Source of the DNA: Aradus depressus
Taxonomy: Eukaryota > Arthropoda > Insecta > Hemiptera > Aradidae
Assembly: GCA_963662175.1 (NCBI GenBank)
Contig: OY759218.1
Coordinates: forward strand, 18,504,480-18,568,479
Length of the DNA stretch: 64,000 nucleotides
Direction: 5' to 3'
In this document: one piece after another, positions 45,175 to 54,565 of the stretch
Numbering within the stretch: position 1 is the stretch's first letter
Layout: every line of letters starts with the position of its first letter
Translations under genes and position numbers: made by a program
The notes under the pieces: model-generated
The model's input: the letters and a program-made list of their open reading frames with translations, nothing else
Told to the model about the DNA's origin: nothing
Databases searched by the model: none

Positions 45175-45590
45175 AATTTATTGCTTATAAAATGTGCTTT
45201 CATGTATTCTCTATAACTTTTATTTTAAGAATTTTTGATTAAGTCTTAAATATAAGATGTATCTTGTATGTTCTTAGGCACCGAAGTGAAATAGTCTCAA
45301 TTTTCGACTGATTTCTGCCAAAATCTAATCAGACCTTCCCTAGCACATGTGACATCATTTTAAGTTCCAGGATCATTGCTATAATTATTTCTGAGTTAGA
45401 GCGCTCGTAAATTTCCAATCACATACACACTGATGATCATAACATGTTTTGGGGACCTTGAAACATGACATATTGTTAAAAACTCGATCTTGGATTTTAG
45501 CACCATTATAATACTTCGTTTGAAGGTACATATATACATGTACACATGAGTTAGGTATCTTTAAATCTCCCATCTTATAGATATATAATC
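45175..45590 (+). repeat. Family T copy
   Basis: 'gtctcaattttcgactgatt', 'tagcacatgtga', 'gttagagcgctc' and an AACTCGATCTTGGATTTTAG end match 12.1-12.5 kb. Confidence 0.7.
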
Positions 45591-45604
45591 ATTGTTAAGA
45601 GGAA

Positions 45605-46123
45605 TGTCATCGATAAAAAGGTATTTTGGTATAACGAAGTGCAATCTATTTGTAATAACTGTAATGTTAATATAACTGAGTTTTTGGATGGCAGAATAAA
45701 AGGGAATGATATTGTAAATAAAGTAAAAAATAATTTATTAATGAATATAAATTAAAATCAAGCATACTTTATATAAACAGTTATTTACAGATAATAAAGT
45801 TATTTTCTCAGAGATGGATGCGAATTCGATAAGCTGGGTGCTGAAGGTACGAGGTGAACTTCTTTATTTAAATAAGTATTCTTACACTAAGGAAATCAAA
45901 CTTTGCTCCATGTGTAATAACATTGCAAGATGAAGATATGTTTCACTTTATTGCCATATGCCCCATCTTAAAAGAATTTCGTTTTATTTATTTTAGTAAA
46001 GAAGAGTTAAGCTATGTTCAGTTTATTGAATATGTAAATGGACGAAATTACAAAAGTTTAATTAACTATTGCAAAACCGCCTGGAATTATAGATTTGAGC
46101 TAGTTCCAGAATTTAATTATTAA
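45605..46123 (+). pseudogene. LINE ORF2 C-terminal region with zinc-knuckle-like motif
   Basis: Broken frames read KVFWYNEVQSICNNCNVNIT, a stop near 45753, then KHTLYKQLFTDNKVIFSEMD and SYTKEIKLCSMCN. After a frameshift near 45925 they continue DEDMFHFIAICPILKEFRFI and end NYRFELVPEFNY-stop. C..C followed by H....C (CSMCN, HFIAIC) is the C-terminal zinc-knuckle-like motif of many LINE proteins, where it contacts nucleic acid. RT and endonuclease domains are missing. One stop and one frameshift make it dead, although similarity is still easily read. Confidence 0.7.
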
Positions 46124-46385
46124 TAATATATAAACAGGAAGATGTTTTTATTTTTATTTTTTGCTAGTTTTTTTTAAAGTTATTTTGTAAATTACTGCAT
46201 TTGTATTTTAATTATTTAATTTTTATTTTGTCACGTTTATATATGTGTATTATCGAGTAGAAATAGAAGAGATAACCCCTCAGACGATCAATTTGACCAT
46301 GAGTATTGTCTGTCAATAATAATATTATTATTATTAATGTACATCTGTAAAAAGAAAAAGAAATAAAGATGTTTATTATTATTAA
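46124..46385 (+). mobile_element. 3' UTR and tail of the same LINE
   Basis: Non-coding sequence ends 'aataaagatgtttattatta', a TTA-repeat tail suggesting the LINE 3' end. Confidence 0.6.
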
Positions 46386-47084
46386 ATGTACACATTGTCC
46401 ATATATAAAAGTTGTTCTTCAGATATTGTCATGCACACTTTTTGTAAGACGCGCCTCTACCATAAATTATATATCTTTGGTAAAATTTGAATATTTGTGA
46501 AATAAGAATAAAAATACTTGAATGGTTCCTTTATGTGAAATAAAATACTTCCTTTGTGCTATGACATGTTCCCCCTGAACGGAAGTGGATGTTTTGAGGA
46601 GGGGAAGTGCAGGGGGGCGAGGGTTCACTCCGATTGTGAATAACGATGTTGATGCTTATGTCATATTTCACACAGAGCATAAACCGAGGGTATAAAAATG
46701 TTTTTTTGTGTGGGGTTGGGATGACAGGAGGTGATATTGGGAGCAAAGATGGGTCACTGACTGGTTCTATGCTAATATTTTCACCCTCAACCCTCCTCTC
46801 AGCCACCCACTTTTCTTGATTGGGACAACTCATATAAATCTGGGCCCCTGTATCTGTATTCAAATCAGATCTTAAGATCAAAAGGCTACCAATACAATTC
46901 CGAATTGGTCTCGGTAAATAGGTTATGAGCCGGACATTTAGAATACAATGACATTTTGGGGGTATGTTGAAGAGGGGAACTGGACATTTGGGCGCGGACG
47001 AAACTTGTGATTCTTACATATTTCAACCATTCTTTTTTTTTTTCCTTTCTTATACTTATAGTATATATTGTAATCGTGTGATCC
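46386..47084. other. Unassigned non-genic sequence
   Basis: The 116-codon minus frame (46531-46881) has no recognised domain. CCATTC followed by a T13 run near 47030. Confidence 0.4.
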
Positions 47085-47350
47085 AAGATCGAGGTTTCAA
47101 CGTATTTTCACATTTTGAGATCCCCTGAAAACGTTTTGATATCTGTCTTTGCGTGCGTATGTATTTGATTGAAACGTTGTGAGCCCTCTAACTTGGAAAC
47201 CATTGTAGCTATGAACATTAAATTTGAGATAAAGAAGTCACATGTGCTAGTTTAGATTTGACAATATTTTAAACAAAATCAGACGAAAATTGAGGTCATT
47301 TTACTTCGGGGCTTAAGTAGGTACATTTTACAAGATACCTCTTATATTTT
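47085..47350 (-). repeat. Family T copy
   Basis: 'tcacatgtgctagtttagat' and 'cagacgaaaattgaggtcat' are the reverse of the T core. Confidence 0.7.
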
Positions 47351-47451
47351 ATGGCTGGTAAAGAGTAATCGAACAAAAGTTGTAGATGAACTTGAAAGAA
47401 ATAAAACTTGTTTATTTATGATATTGTCTAATTTCACCAACTATATTTACA

Positions 47452-47487
47452 TGGGAGTACTTTCGGTATTTCTACCATCCTCAGCCG
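47452..47487 (-). ncRNA. Hammerhead-ribozyme-like motif, family G (left arm)
   Basis: Mirror of the 47523-47558 motif: CTGAGGA, T, GGTA-GAAA-TACC, GAAAG, TA, CTC, CC. Stem I next to the core is CGG versus CCC, weaker than in the right arm. Confidence 0.55.
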
Positions 47488-47522
47488 AAAGCATAAGAGA
47501 TAAGTCTTATCTCTTATGCTTT

Positions 47523-47558
47523 TGGCTGAGGATGGTAGAAATACCGAAAGTACTCCCA
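47523..47558 (+). ncRNA. Hammerhead-ribozyme-like motif, family G (right arm)
   Basis: TGG, CTGAGGA, T, GGTA-GAAA-TACC, GAAAG, TA, CTC, CCA. Stem I TGG/CCA, stem II 4 bp closed by a GAAA tetraloop, stem III AG/CT, cleavage triplet CTC. All invariant positions are present. Confidence 0.65.
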
Positions 47559-47810
47559 TGTAAATATATTTGGTGAAATTAGACAATATCATAAATAAAC
47601 AAGTTTTATTTCTTTCAAGTTCATTTGAATTATTTCACAATATCTCTGCAATAATGTCAGTTTTCATTGATAAAAGTTGTAGAGATAGCTACAAGACACA
47701 TTTTATTTAGAATACAATTTTTAGCAGGTAGCCCTGGCCTGAAATGTTGTTTTAAAGCCCATATAAAATCAATTAAAATTTTTTTTTTCTGTTTTTGTCC
47801 TAATAATTAA

Positions 47811-47955
47811 GATAAATTTTCGTCCTGAGGACCTACCACTGGGTGGCCTTCCTCTCACATGCCATTCACGCCAACATATCAATACCATCATAGATGCTGG
47901 TTGTTGCACCCTAGCAACAGTTTTGTATCTTTATAAATAAAAGACAAAAAAAAAA
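47811..47955 (+). mobile_element. Jockey-type LINE, 3' UTR only
   Basis: Clear relative of 7370-7523: 'tcgtcctgaggacctaccac', 'ggccttcctctcacatgcca', 'gctggttgttgca', then 'ataaaagacaaaaaaaaaa'. Truncated to its last 145 bp. Confidence 0.8.
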
Positions 47956-47965
47956 CATAAAATCA

Positions 47966-48284
47966 TTTTGACTCCATTGGCTATTTGTCCAATTTATATT
48001 AATGCTATTTTATTGTATAGATACTTATTCTATTATTATTATAGATATTCATTGTGTATATCATATTAGCTTCGATTGCATGTTTAAGTATTTATTTGCA
48101 TGTGTATACAGTGAGTGAATAAACGTCGTAACCTCTCCCCTTTGAACTATTACCCAATGTTTCTTTAGACACCGTAGTATACGAGTAGGAAGCTAGTATT
48201 ATATTATTTTGTTACTCCGTACCCTTATGCTTTAAGGTTTTTGCTAGTTACTTTATATTTATATATTATATGTATTAATAGGTG
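47966..48284. other. Unassigned AT-rich sequence
   Basis: Nothing identified. Confidence 0.4.
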
Positions 48285-48420
48285 TGCTACAGATGATGAC
48301 GCAGTTGCGTTTAAAGATGTTCTGGTCGGAAATAAAACTATGAGAACCCAACGTCTTTTATTTATATCAATTACCATGTTATAGTTAAACGGAAATTAAT
48401 ATTATTATTATTATGTTAAA
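48285..48420 (+). repeat. Family H unit with decayed ribozyme and tail
   Basis: CAGATGATGA, CGCA-GT-TGCG, TTTAAAG, ATGTT, CTGG parallels 125-165, with the first box changed. Downstream come AATAAAACTATGAGAACCC, 'cttttatttatat' (also at window position 5) and a 'ttaaacggaaattaatatta' tail shared with P. Confidence 0.55.
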
Positions 48421-48718
48421 GATCACAAAATTATTTCCGATTTTAGAGATATTGTTTCATTTTATTTTAGGGTATTATTCACGAATAAACCATCAAGCCA
48501 TATAGTCTCAATTAATTTTCATTCTTTATTTTTATTAAAATTTTCTGAAAAACATAACATACAATTACCTATAACTTACACCATGCCATTTTGTCATTTT
48601 GGCTTACATTTAATCTTTATCATTAATTTAAGTTCAATAATTGTACTAGTAGTACTCCTAGAATCAAAATATGTAAATTTTTTAATTTCTCACAATAACC
48701 CTACTCAAAAACCATATA

Positions 48719-49512
48719 CAGTAGAACCTCTATAAGTCGAACATCAAGGGAGACGCCAAAAAATTCGAGTTATAGAGTTTTCGACTTATGGAGGATTTCG
48801 ACAGACGGATTTTAATTCGACTTGTAGAGGTTAAGATTCATTCTAACTAATTTTGAGTTAGAGAGGTGAAATAAATAGAAATTCAAGTTACAGAGGTAAC
48901 AAACATTTTTTATTATTGTTGACAGAGTACTCATTGGTAGGCCAAATTGTTCAGCAACGTCTTTCTTCTTTTGACAGCTCTTCACAGCTTCGAGCACTTC
49001 TAACTTTTCAGCGAGACTCTAAGTTTTCGGTTTACGTTTCACAGCACTCATGTTTTAACAATTTTATTCGTAAACTGTTGTAAAAAATGATGTGTATTGA
49101 GGTAGAACCAAACTACTTCTGACAATTTTTCAATCGACAACAAATGACATGCTCCGCTAAAGTTCAAATGAAATCAATAATAATATCCTTTATCGTTCTT
49201 AGAATTGGTAATCCTATTTATTGTATACTCGGTACTTAAAGTCGGTAACTTATTTTTCTTCGAGCTATAGAGGTGATAAGTTTCAAATAATCGAGTTCTA
49301 AAGGTTGTAAAATAAAACATTGCTATGTTCGAGATATAGAGGTCCAATTCATTTTTTCGAGTTATAGAGGGAAAATATATACCAAAATGGCTTGTTTTTT
49401 CGACTAATAAAGGGTTGAGATTTCGAGTAATGGAGGTTTTGGGGCTTGAAGGGAAAGGAGTAGTTTTGGAAGTTTTCGATTAATCGATGTTCGACTTAAA
49501 GAGGTTCTATTG
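48719..49512 (-). mobile_element. Tigger/pogo element remnant, 794 bp
   Basis: Ends CAGTAGAACCTCTATAAGTC and, reversed, CAATAGAACCTCTTTAAGTC, with TA at 48717-48718 and 49513-49514. About ten degenerate TCGAGTTATAGAGG-like motifs are spread through the two subterminal regions. It may itself sit within a wider pair of GGGTATTATTCAC inverted repeats (48473 and 49528). Confidence 0.87.
48905..49051 (-). pseudogene. Tigger transposase N-terminal helix-turn-helix
   Basis: ATG at 49051 gives MSAVKRKPKT, an in-frame TAG, then SLAEKLEVLEAVKSCQKKKD and VAEQFGLPMSTLSTIIKN. The K..VL.A......K..VA..FG.P.STLSTI pattern is the CENP-B/Tigger N-terminal DNA-binding fold that recognises the element's ends. 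The second HTH and DDE domains are gone. Confidence 0.85.
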
Positions 49513-49514
49513 TA

Positions 49515-50123
49515 CTTGAATGTGAATAATACCCTATAATAAAAATATTATTATTATTATCAAAACGTTTGTACGAGAAATAAAAAGGTTGGAAACCGCT
49601 GACTTATACAAAAAAGTGGCTTCTCGTTGTGTATTGGTTACTTTTTTCCCCATCTCTGAAGTATTATAAAGTTTTGACAGGAGGGGGAAGACTTTAAATC
49701 TTCACCAAAGTAAGAAGATCATACGACAATTTTCGAATCCAATTCAATGAGAATACATTGTTCATTCAAAAGTTTGATTAAGGCGCGGAGAGAGATGCAG
49801 GGAACCCTGTGGAATATCACTTGGGAGGGACTTGCCAGCCTATCCCCTGCTAACTTATAATGATCAATCGCGTATATATTTCCTTGTTGAAGTGATATCA
49901 AATTAGGTTCGTACCCACAACTCTATATCACGTCTCGCCCTTCCCTCGTCTAACTTTCCATCTCTCTTCACATATACATACATCTAAGTGTAATTTCTGA
50001 ATTTATGTTCAATTTTTAGAATTCCTTACGTTGAAAACATAAAAATGGAATCCTTAAAAGCTATCTATGGCATTCCGTCTGTCTATAACTGTAAAGTAGA
50101 TAAAAAAAAATAACTGATTTTGT
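49515..50123. other. Unassigned non-genic sequence
   Basis: Nothing identified. Confidence 0.4.
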
Positions 50124-50354
50124 ATAAAATAAAATGATAAAACACTTTTTTGAACACTTATATTGTCTAATTTCACGAACATATACTTAAATGTGTACCG
50201 GTTTCGGCTTACGCCATCGTTTATATAATAATTATTATTGTTGAACATTGTGCTGACGATGGCGTAAGCCGAAACCGGTACACATTTAAGTATATGTTTG
50301 TGGAATTAGACAATATAAGTGTTCAAAAAAGTGTTTTATCTATCATTTTATTTT
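50124..50354. repeat. Family A palindrome
   Basis: Two inverted A units joined at their ribozyme 5' sides around a 35-nt A/T-rich centre. Arms of about 95 bp are nearly identical and end in 'aaagtgttttatc'. The minus unit (50193-50220) starts at ACGA, so CTG is missing; the plus unit is complete. Confidence 0.88.
50250..50283 (+). ncRNA. Hammerhead-ribozyme-like motif, family A, best copy
   Basis: GTG, CTGACGA, T, GGC-GTAA-GCC, GAAAC, CG, GTA, CAC. Stem I GTG/CAC is extended by one T-A pair; core and triplet are intact. Confidence 0.68.
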
Positions 50355-50477
50355 ATTCATTAGTATTTCCACTATATCAACACAGAACGCAAAAAATGTA
50401 TTCGGACATTGTCTGATTTTGTGCTAACTGGTCACCCCTCACCATTCTCAAATTCATTTCATACAAAAAAAAATAAA

Positions 50478-50625
50478 AATATTGTCTATTTCACAAAATA
50501 ATGGGAGTACTTTCGGTATTGCTACCATCTTCCGCATCGACTTAACGATAACGAAGATGGTAGCAATACCGAAAGTAGGTACTCCCATATATTTTATATG
50601 TTTTGTGAATAGACAAATGTTTTTT
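50478..50625. repeat. Family G palindrome, second copy
   Basis: Cores: minus 50502-50533 CGGAAGA, T, GGTA-GCAA-TACC, GAAAG, TA, CTC; plus 50551-50588 CGAAGA with the same stem II and a 4-nt insertion before CTC. Both first boxes are mutated, so probably inactive. GCAA is a GNRA tetraloop. Confidence 0.75.
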
Positions 50626-50689
50626 TTTTAAACATATATTTTTTATTATGTGTTTCACAATATCTCGGCGAAAATGTTCAGTACATTGA

Positions 50690-51045
50690 AAGTAATGTGT
50701 TGACCTAAGCAGTTTTCTTTGTTTCATTGCACAGTGTAATTCTGAGTGTAAATTTGGTCGTATTGGTTCTATCTCAAATTTGAGAATACGTAAACGATTA
50801 GAAATTTAATTAGGAACATTTTTTTGGTAAGAACTAATTTTTCGATATGACTAACCACTTTTGCGTAAATCGAGCTAATGTCTAAAAAAATAGGTTTCAA
50901 TACGACATTTGAGCACTGTTTTGACCTGCGAAAAAACGTATTTCATAGAAAATGTGCCTTTCAGTTTTCTCTACAACTTTTATTTAAAGAGAGTTTCCAT
51001 TAGCTTATAAATATTAGAGGTATCTTGTAAAATGTATCATGTTCA
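50690..51045 (+). repeat. Diverged dispersed repeat, T-related at its end
   Basis: Shares 'gtattggttctatctcaaat' type phrases with 44.5 and 63.4 kb and 'ctctacaacttttatttaaa' with family T. Confidence 0.5.
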
Positions 51046-51046
51046 G

Positions 51047-51105
51047 GGAACTAAGCGATATGACCTCCAAGTTAAAGCCCGGGTATGAGTCACAATAACT
51101 AACAA
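51047..51105 (+). mobile_element. SINE, terminal 60 bp
   Basis: 'aagcgatatgacctccaagt' to 'gagtcacaataactaac'. Confidence 0.7.
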
Positions 51106-51127
51106 ACCAAGGTATAAGCTACCGGAC

Positions 51128-51180
51128 AAACAGTATATTCACCGGCAATTTACTTCCCCAGCGCAAATTCATTAACTAAT
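51128..51180 (+). repeat. Family S, left end
   Basis: CACCGGCAATTTACTTCCCC followed by AGCGCAAATTCATTAACTAA. Confidence 0.65.
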
Positions 51181-51224
51181 ACCTTACTCAGGAACTTCTT
51201 AATCCTTGTATACAATTTTGTGTT

Positions 51225-51582
51225 GATCTATCCATCGTGGCGCTACAACCCGGTGACGGGTCCTGGCCTCCTCCACCAACAGCCGCTAATTGTCTCGATC
51301 CTGTGCGGCTGCCATCCAGTTCCTGATGCGGAATATGTTTGGGGCATCTTCTACCACACCATCTGCCCATCTCAGCTTAGGTCTTCCTCGCCGTCTTACA
51401 CCATGAATGGGCTCCATTAGCAGCTTCTTCGGATTCTCTTCCTTATTTTTTGTGTCGATACATTCAATAAATTGACAGTTATTGAAGTTCAAGAGTTCAT
51501 ACCCATCTCTGGTCCTCTTCTTCCCTTCAGTAGATTCGGCAGAAAATTGATAGCTGTCGTTATTTTGAGGTTTTGGGTTCAA
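51225..51582 (-). pseudogene. RTE-like LINE, C-terminus
   Basis: The minus frame reads GVRRRGRPKLRWADGVVEDA, FRIRNWMAAAQDRDN, an in-frame TAG where Trp is expected, then RLLVEEARTRHRVVAPRW. The GRP..RW.DGV.ED...I.NW...A.DR..W..L..EA pattern defines the C-terminal tail of many RTE-type LINEs. The upstream part of the frame (DGYELLNFNN) is S-derived and not LINE. A relative lies at 1.42 kb. Confidence 0.8.
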
Positions 51583-51632
51583 ATATTAAATATCATGTCG
51601 CTAGATGGGTTATATAGAACCCAAGTTATATA

Positions 51633-52704
51633 CAGTAGACTCTGTATACTTTGTATGCAGTAGTTCTGTTAACCGGCGCTCTCAAAATAATATCAAATTT
51701 GTTAAACTAAAATTTCTAAGTTGAGGAACGCGGACATATTGTGGAAACTTGTAATAAATGAATAAAACAAACTTATTTTTGAAATATTGTCTATTCCACT
51801 AAAGATATATATATATATCTTTAGTGGAATAGACAATATTTCAAAAATAAGTTTGTTTTATTCATTTAAACTAAAATTAACATTCAATTATTAGATTATC
51901 AATTATATATAGAGCCACGTGTATTTACGAGCACATAATAATTCCGTAACTCACGAATCTTTCATATATTTTTATTGTACATACATATGTACATTGTATT
52001 TATAATGAAGGGAACGCTAATACAATATATTATAACTTCACTAATATCCTATAAATACATAGTTGAGTATCAAACATTTATAAAAAATGTTTCCTAGAAT
52101 AGAAAAACAAAGGTACCGTCCCGTCCGCACAATAATATCGTCTTATCGGGAAATGAACACTTAACTAGTAAAGTCAAAGTTCAATTTTTTCTCTACAGAA
52201 ACCCTCTCCTCCTATTTATTTTTCCTTTACACCAGTTCTATTTTTCTCAGTTTTCATTTGATTCTCATAGTGAAAAGAATCGTTAGATTGTTTTTCAGAC
52301 GTCTTAACACTAAAGAAGTGGTGGGACTATGCAGCACGGAACAGTGTTGTGTTAGGGAAACAAAAGGAAATTACCGATTTTTTAAACAATTAATATTTTT
52401 TGAATTTTAGATTTTGTTTTAAATATGTATGTAATTATACGCAGATTTCAAAATATCTTTTTAATGCTAGGATACATATACATATGTACGTACATATAAT
52501 TAATCAATGTTCAGTATGTACATACTTGTCAATTTAATAAATGTTATCAACAAAATACATATGTGTTTTCTTCCTTACCTCACCTAAAAACACTTTTTTT
52601 TATGCTTTAATTAATATATTTTTTCTCATTAATTGATGATTTCCGTTATCCGGCGTTTTCTGTTATCCGGCGTCACGTCGGTCCGGATAAGGGATAGTTT
52701 ACTG
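51633..52704. mobile_element. Tigger/pogo-like MITE, longer copy with insertions
   Basis: Related to 42676-43207: CAGTAGACTCTG...CTGTTAACCGGCGCTC at left and CCGGATAAGGGATAGTTTAC at right, with TA at 51631-51632 and 52705-52706. It carries a palindrome (below) and about 350 bp (52130-52480) absent from the shorter copy, probably internal sequence that the other lost. No transposase motif recognised in it. Confidence 0.82.
51756..51867. repeat. Perfect palindrome, 112 bp
   Basis: By eye, all 56 positions of each arm match (outer AAATGAATAAAACAAACTTA). The outward arm 'tttagtggaatagacaatat' is the same box that follows A and G ribozymes, so it is an inverted pair of ribozyme-less unit ends. 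A TATA centre separates them. Confidence 0.92.
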
Positions 52705-52724
52705 TAAATATATATAGAATTCGG

Positions 52725-52882
52725 GTCGATATATTCGTTCCATCAGGAGTTATACTCACAATTTTGTTTACATATTTGGAATCAGGGGGTCGGAAAGCAT
52801 TCAAATCCTGTGAAACTCAATATTGAATTTCTGACTGATTACATAACTTCCCCTATACTTTGTATAGTTGGGGAAGTAAACA
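52725..52882 (+). repeat. Family S, right end
   Basis: 'gggtcggaaagcattcaaat' to 'gtatagttggggaagtaaac'. Confidence 0.8.
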
Positions 52883-52889
52883 TTTACTA

Positions 52890-53070
52890 GTATTTCGCAA
52901 AATTATTCTCTCTAGCTAAACTTGGGAAATGAGACACACCCATTTTACAGGTCGTCTCATATTTTTGAAGTAGGTAGCCACACAGACAGACTTTATCTGG
53001 GCCTTCCGTTGAAAATTCGCACGATTACAGTACATCCTCTTACTGAAGATATAAGATTGTAAAAAGGTGG
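52890..53070 (+). repeat. Family T, right part
   Basis: 'aaaattcgcacgattacagt' to 'gatataagattgtaaaaa' matches 12.43-12.50 kb. Confidence 0.6.
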
Positions 53071-53390
53071 TTGTCTTACGGGAACGGTTTAACAAAATTC
53101 TACGAAACTTCAAGGATATGTATATTGTATACAGTTGAGAGGTAAGGCAAGTCGGAGGTGAGCCTCATAGCCCGAACCTCCCAACGATCTATCATTCCTC
53201 CTACCTATGGTTTTTTCATTAGATAACCCTATTAGAATTTCTATCAGTTTGGAAGCTCCGACTTAACTATATACCCCTCAATCCCGTTATCCTTTCCTTT
53301 CTTTCCTTCTGATTTTTTTCTATTTCTTCATCTAGAAAATGTTGCAATTGAGGAAAACAAAAATAATAACAGATGAAAAAAGTGCAATAC
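53071..53390. other. Unassigned non-genic sequence
   Basis: Nothing identified. Confidence 0.4.
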
Positions 53391-53539
53391 ACTTTCCCAG
53401 AACGAAATAATCAATTAACTTTTCGCTCCAATCCATCCTACATCGGTCGTTATTCAGGTTTTTGAGTTGAGCCCCCCCTGATCCCCCTTTCCTTCTGACG
53501 ATTCCGCTGAAAATGTATAAGTAGTGTCAGTATGGTGTT

Positions 53540-54284
53540 TTGAAATGAAATGAAATGAAAAATAATCTTTATTCTGGGTCTTTCGTCCCCTAAGAATAAT
53601 AACATAAGAAATTGTCAAAAGAGTACAAGTATCGACCAATTGAGACAGAATAAAAATAAAAGAAAAGAGGTCTCTAGTAATAAATATTAAATGTTAAAGA
53701 GAGGCAATGATTAAAGCAATAAAATAAACTGGGGAAAATTAATGGAAAAAGAAATAATAATAAAATAAATAAATAAAATGAAAATAAGAAAAAACAAAGT
53801 ATGAATAATAATGTAAAACATAATAACAATAGTGAGTTATATATGAATTTAATCGCTAAAATTGGACAGATGAAACAGAAGAGTGACAATCTGTCCAGTG
53901 GAGAGAGACTTATAGGAAGGCGAGAACTATCACATAGGAGCGAGCCCGCCTTAGAAATCAGAGGTTTGCTGAGTTGGGAGATAATTGAAAAGTAGGGACT
54001 TAAATGAATGAAGAGAAGGAGAATGGTGGATCTGGAGACGGAGAGAGTTCCAGAGGGAGTTAGCCTGGATAAGGAAGGAGTTGTGGTAGGTTGTTGTCCT
54101 GTGGGAAGGAAGGTAAAGATCAGAGGGACGGGATCTAGTGACTTTCTGGTGGATATGGGATTTAAATTGGAGCATTTGGAAGATGTAGGAGGGCTTTTGG
54201 GAAGCTATGGTTTGATAGAGGACGGGAAAAGCCATTTTAGGTGTTTTGAAAACACATTTTATGCGATTATTATATTTTAACAAA
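53540..54284 (-). mobile_element. 5'-truncated LINE with TTTCA-repeat tail
   Basis: On the minus strand: coding remnant, about 390 bp of A-poor, T-rich 3' UTR, 'cccagaataaagattatttt' and a TTTCA repeat (53540-53563). Short pentameric tails are known for several LINE clades. Confidence 0.7.
53951..54283 (-). pseudogene. LINE C-terminal fragment
   Basis: The 110-codon frame contains RSRPSDLYLPSHRTTTYHNS, FLIQANSLWNSL and HSPSLHSFKSLLFNYL. The P.HRT..Y..SF.....LWNSLP..I..S.SL..FK..L pattern is the C-terminus of many LINE-encoded reverse transcriptases (CR1/Jockey-type superclade). No catalytic motif; truncated at about 54284. The frame is intact, so the insertion may be fairly young. Confidence 0.75.
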
Positions 54285-54565
54285 GGCAGTTATTAGAGTT
54301 TTTATGTTGAACCTCCCTCCTAATCCCCCCTTTGGTAGATTTGGCTGAAAAACAACAGGTTGTCGGTAGAGGGTTCTGGTTTTACATGTAATATAGCATG
54401 TCGATTCATTCATTCTATCGGGAGTTATCGTGTTCACAAACAGACAGACAGTCTTTTTTTTCATGTTTGGAATCTAGATTTCGGAAAAAATGAACTCTGC
54501 TTCAAATTTTTGACCGATTAAATAACTTCCTCTACACTTCGTATAACTGGGGAAGTAAAATATGT

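Larger units (their letters stand above)
47387..47623. repeat. Family G palindrome, near perfect, 237 bp
   Basis: TGAACTTGAAAGAAATAAAA and its mirror close arms of about 115 bp with only a few mismatches. Two outward ribozyme-like cores lie inside. After each comes 'ggtgaaattagacaatatca'. Confidence 0.9.
53391..54565 (+). repeat. Family S copy, near full, split by a LINE
   Basis: Left 53391-53539 starts CACTTTCCCAGAACGAAATA. Right 54285-54565 resumes at the second sub-repeat and ends TAACTGGGGAAGTAAAATAT. Some 40 bp of S are missing at the junction. Confidence 0.8.
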
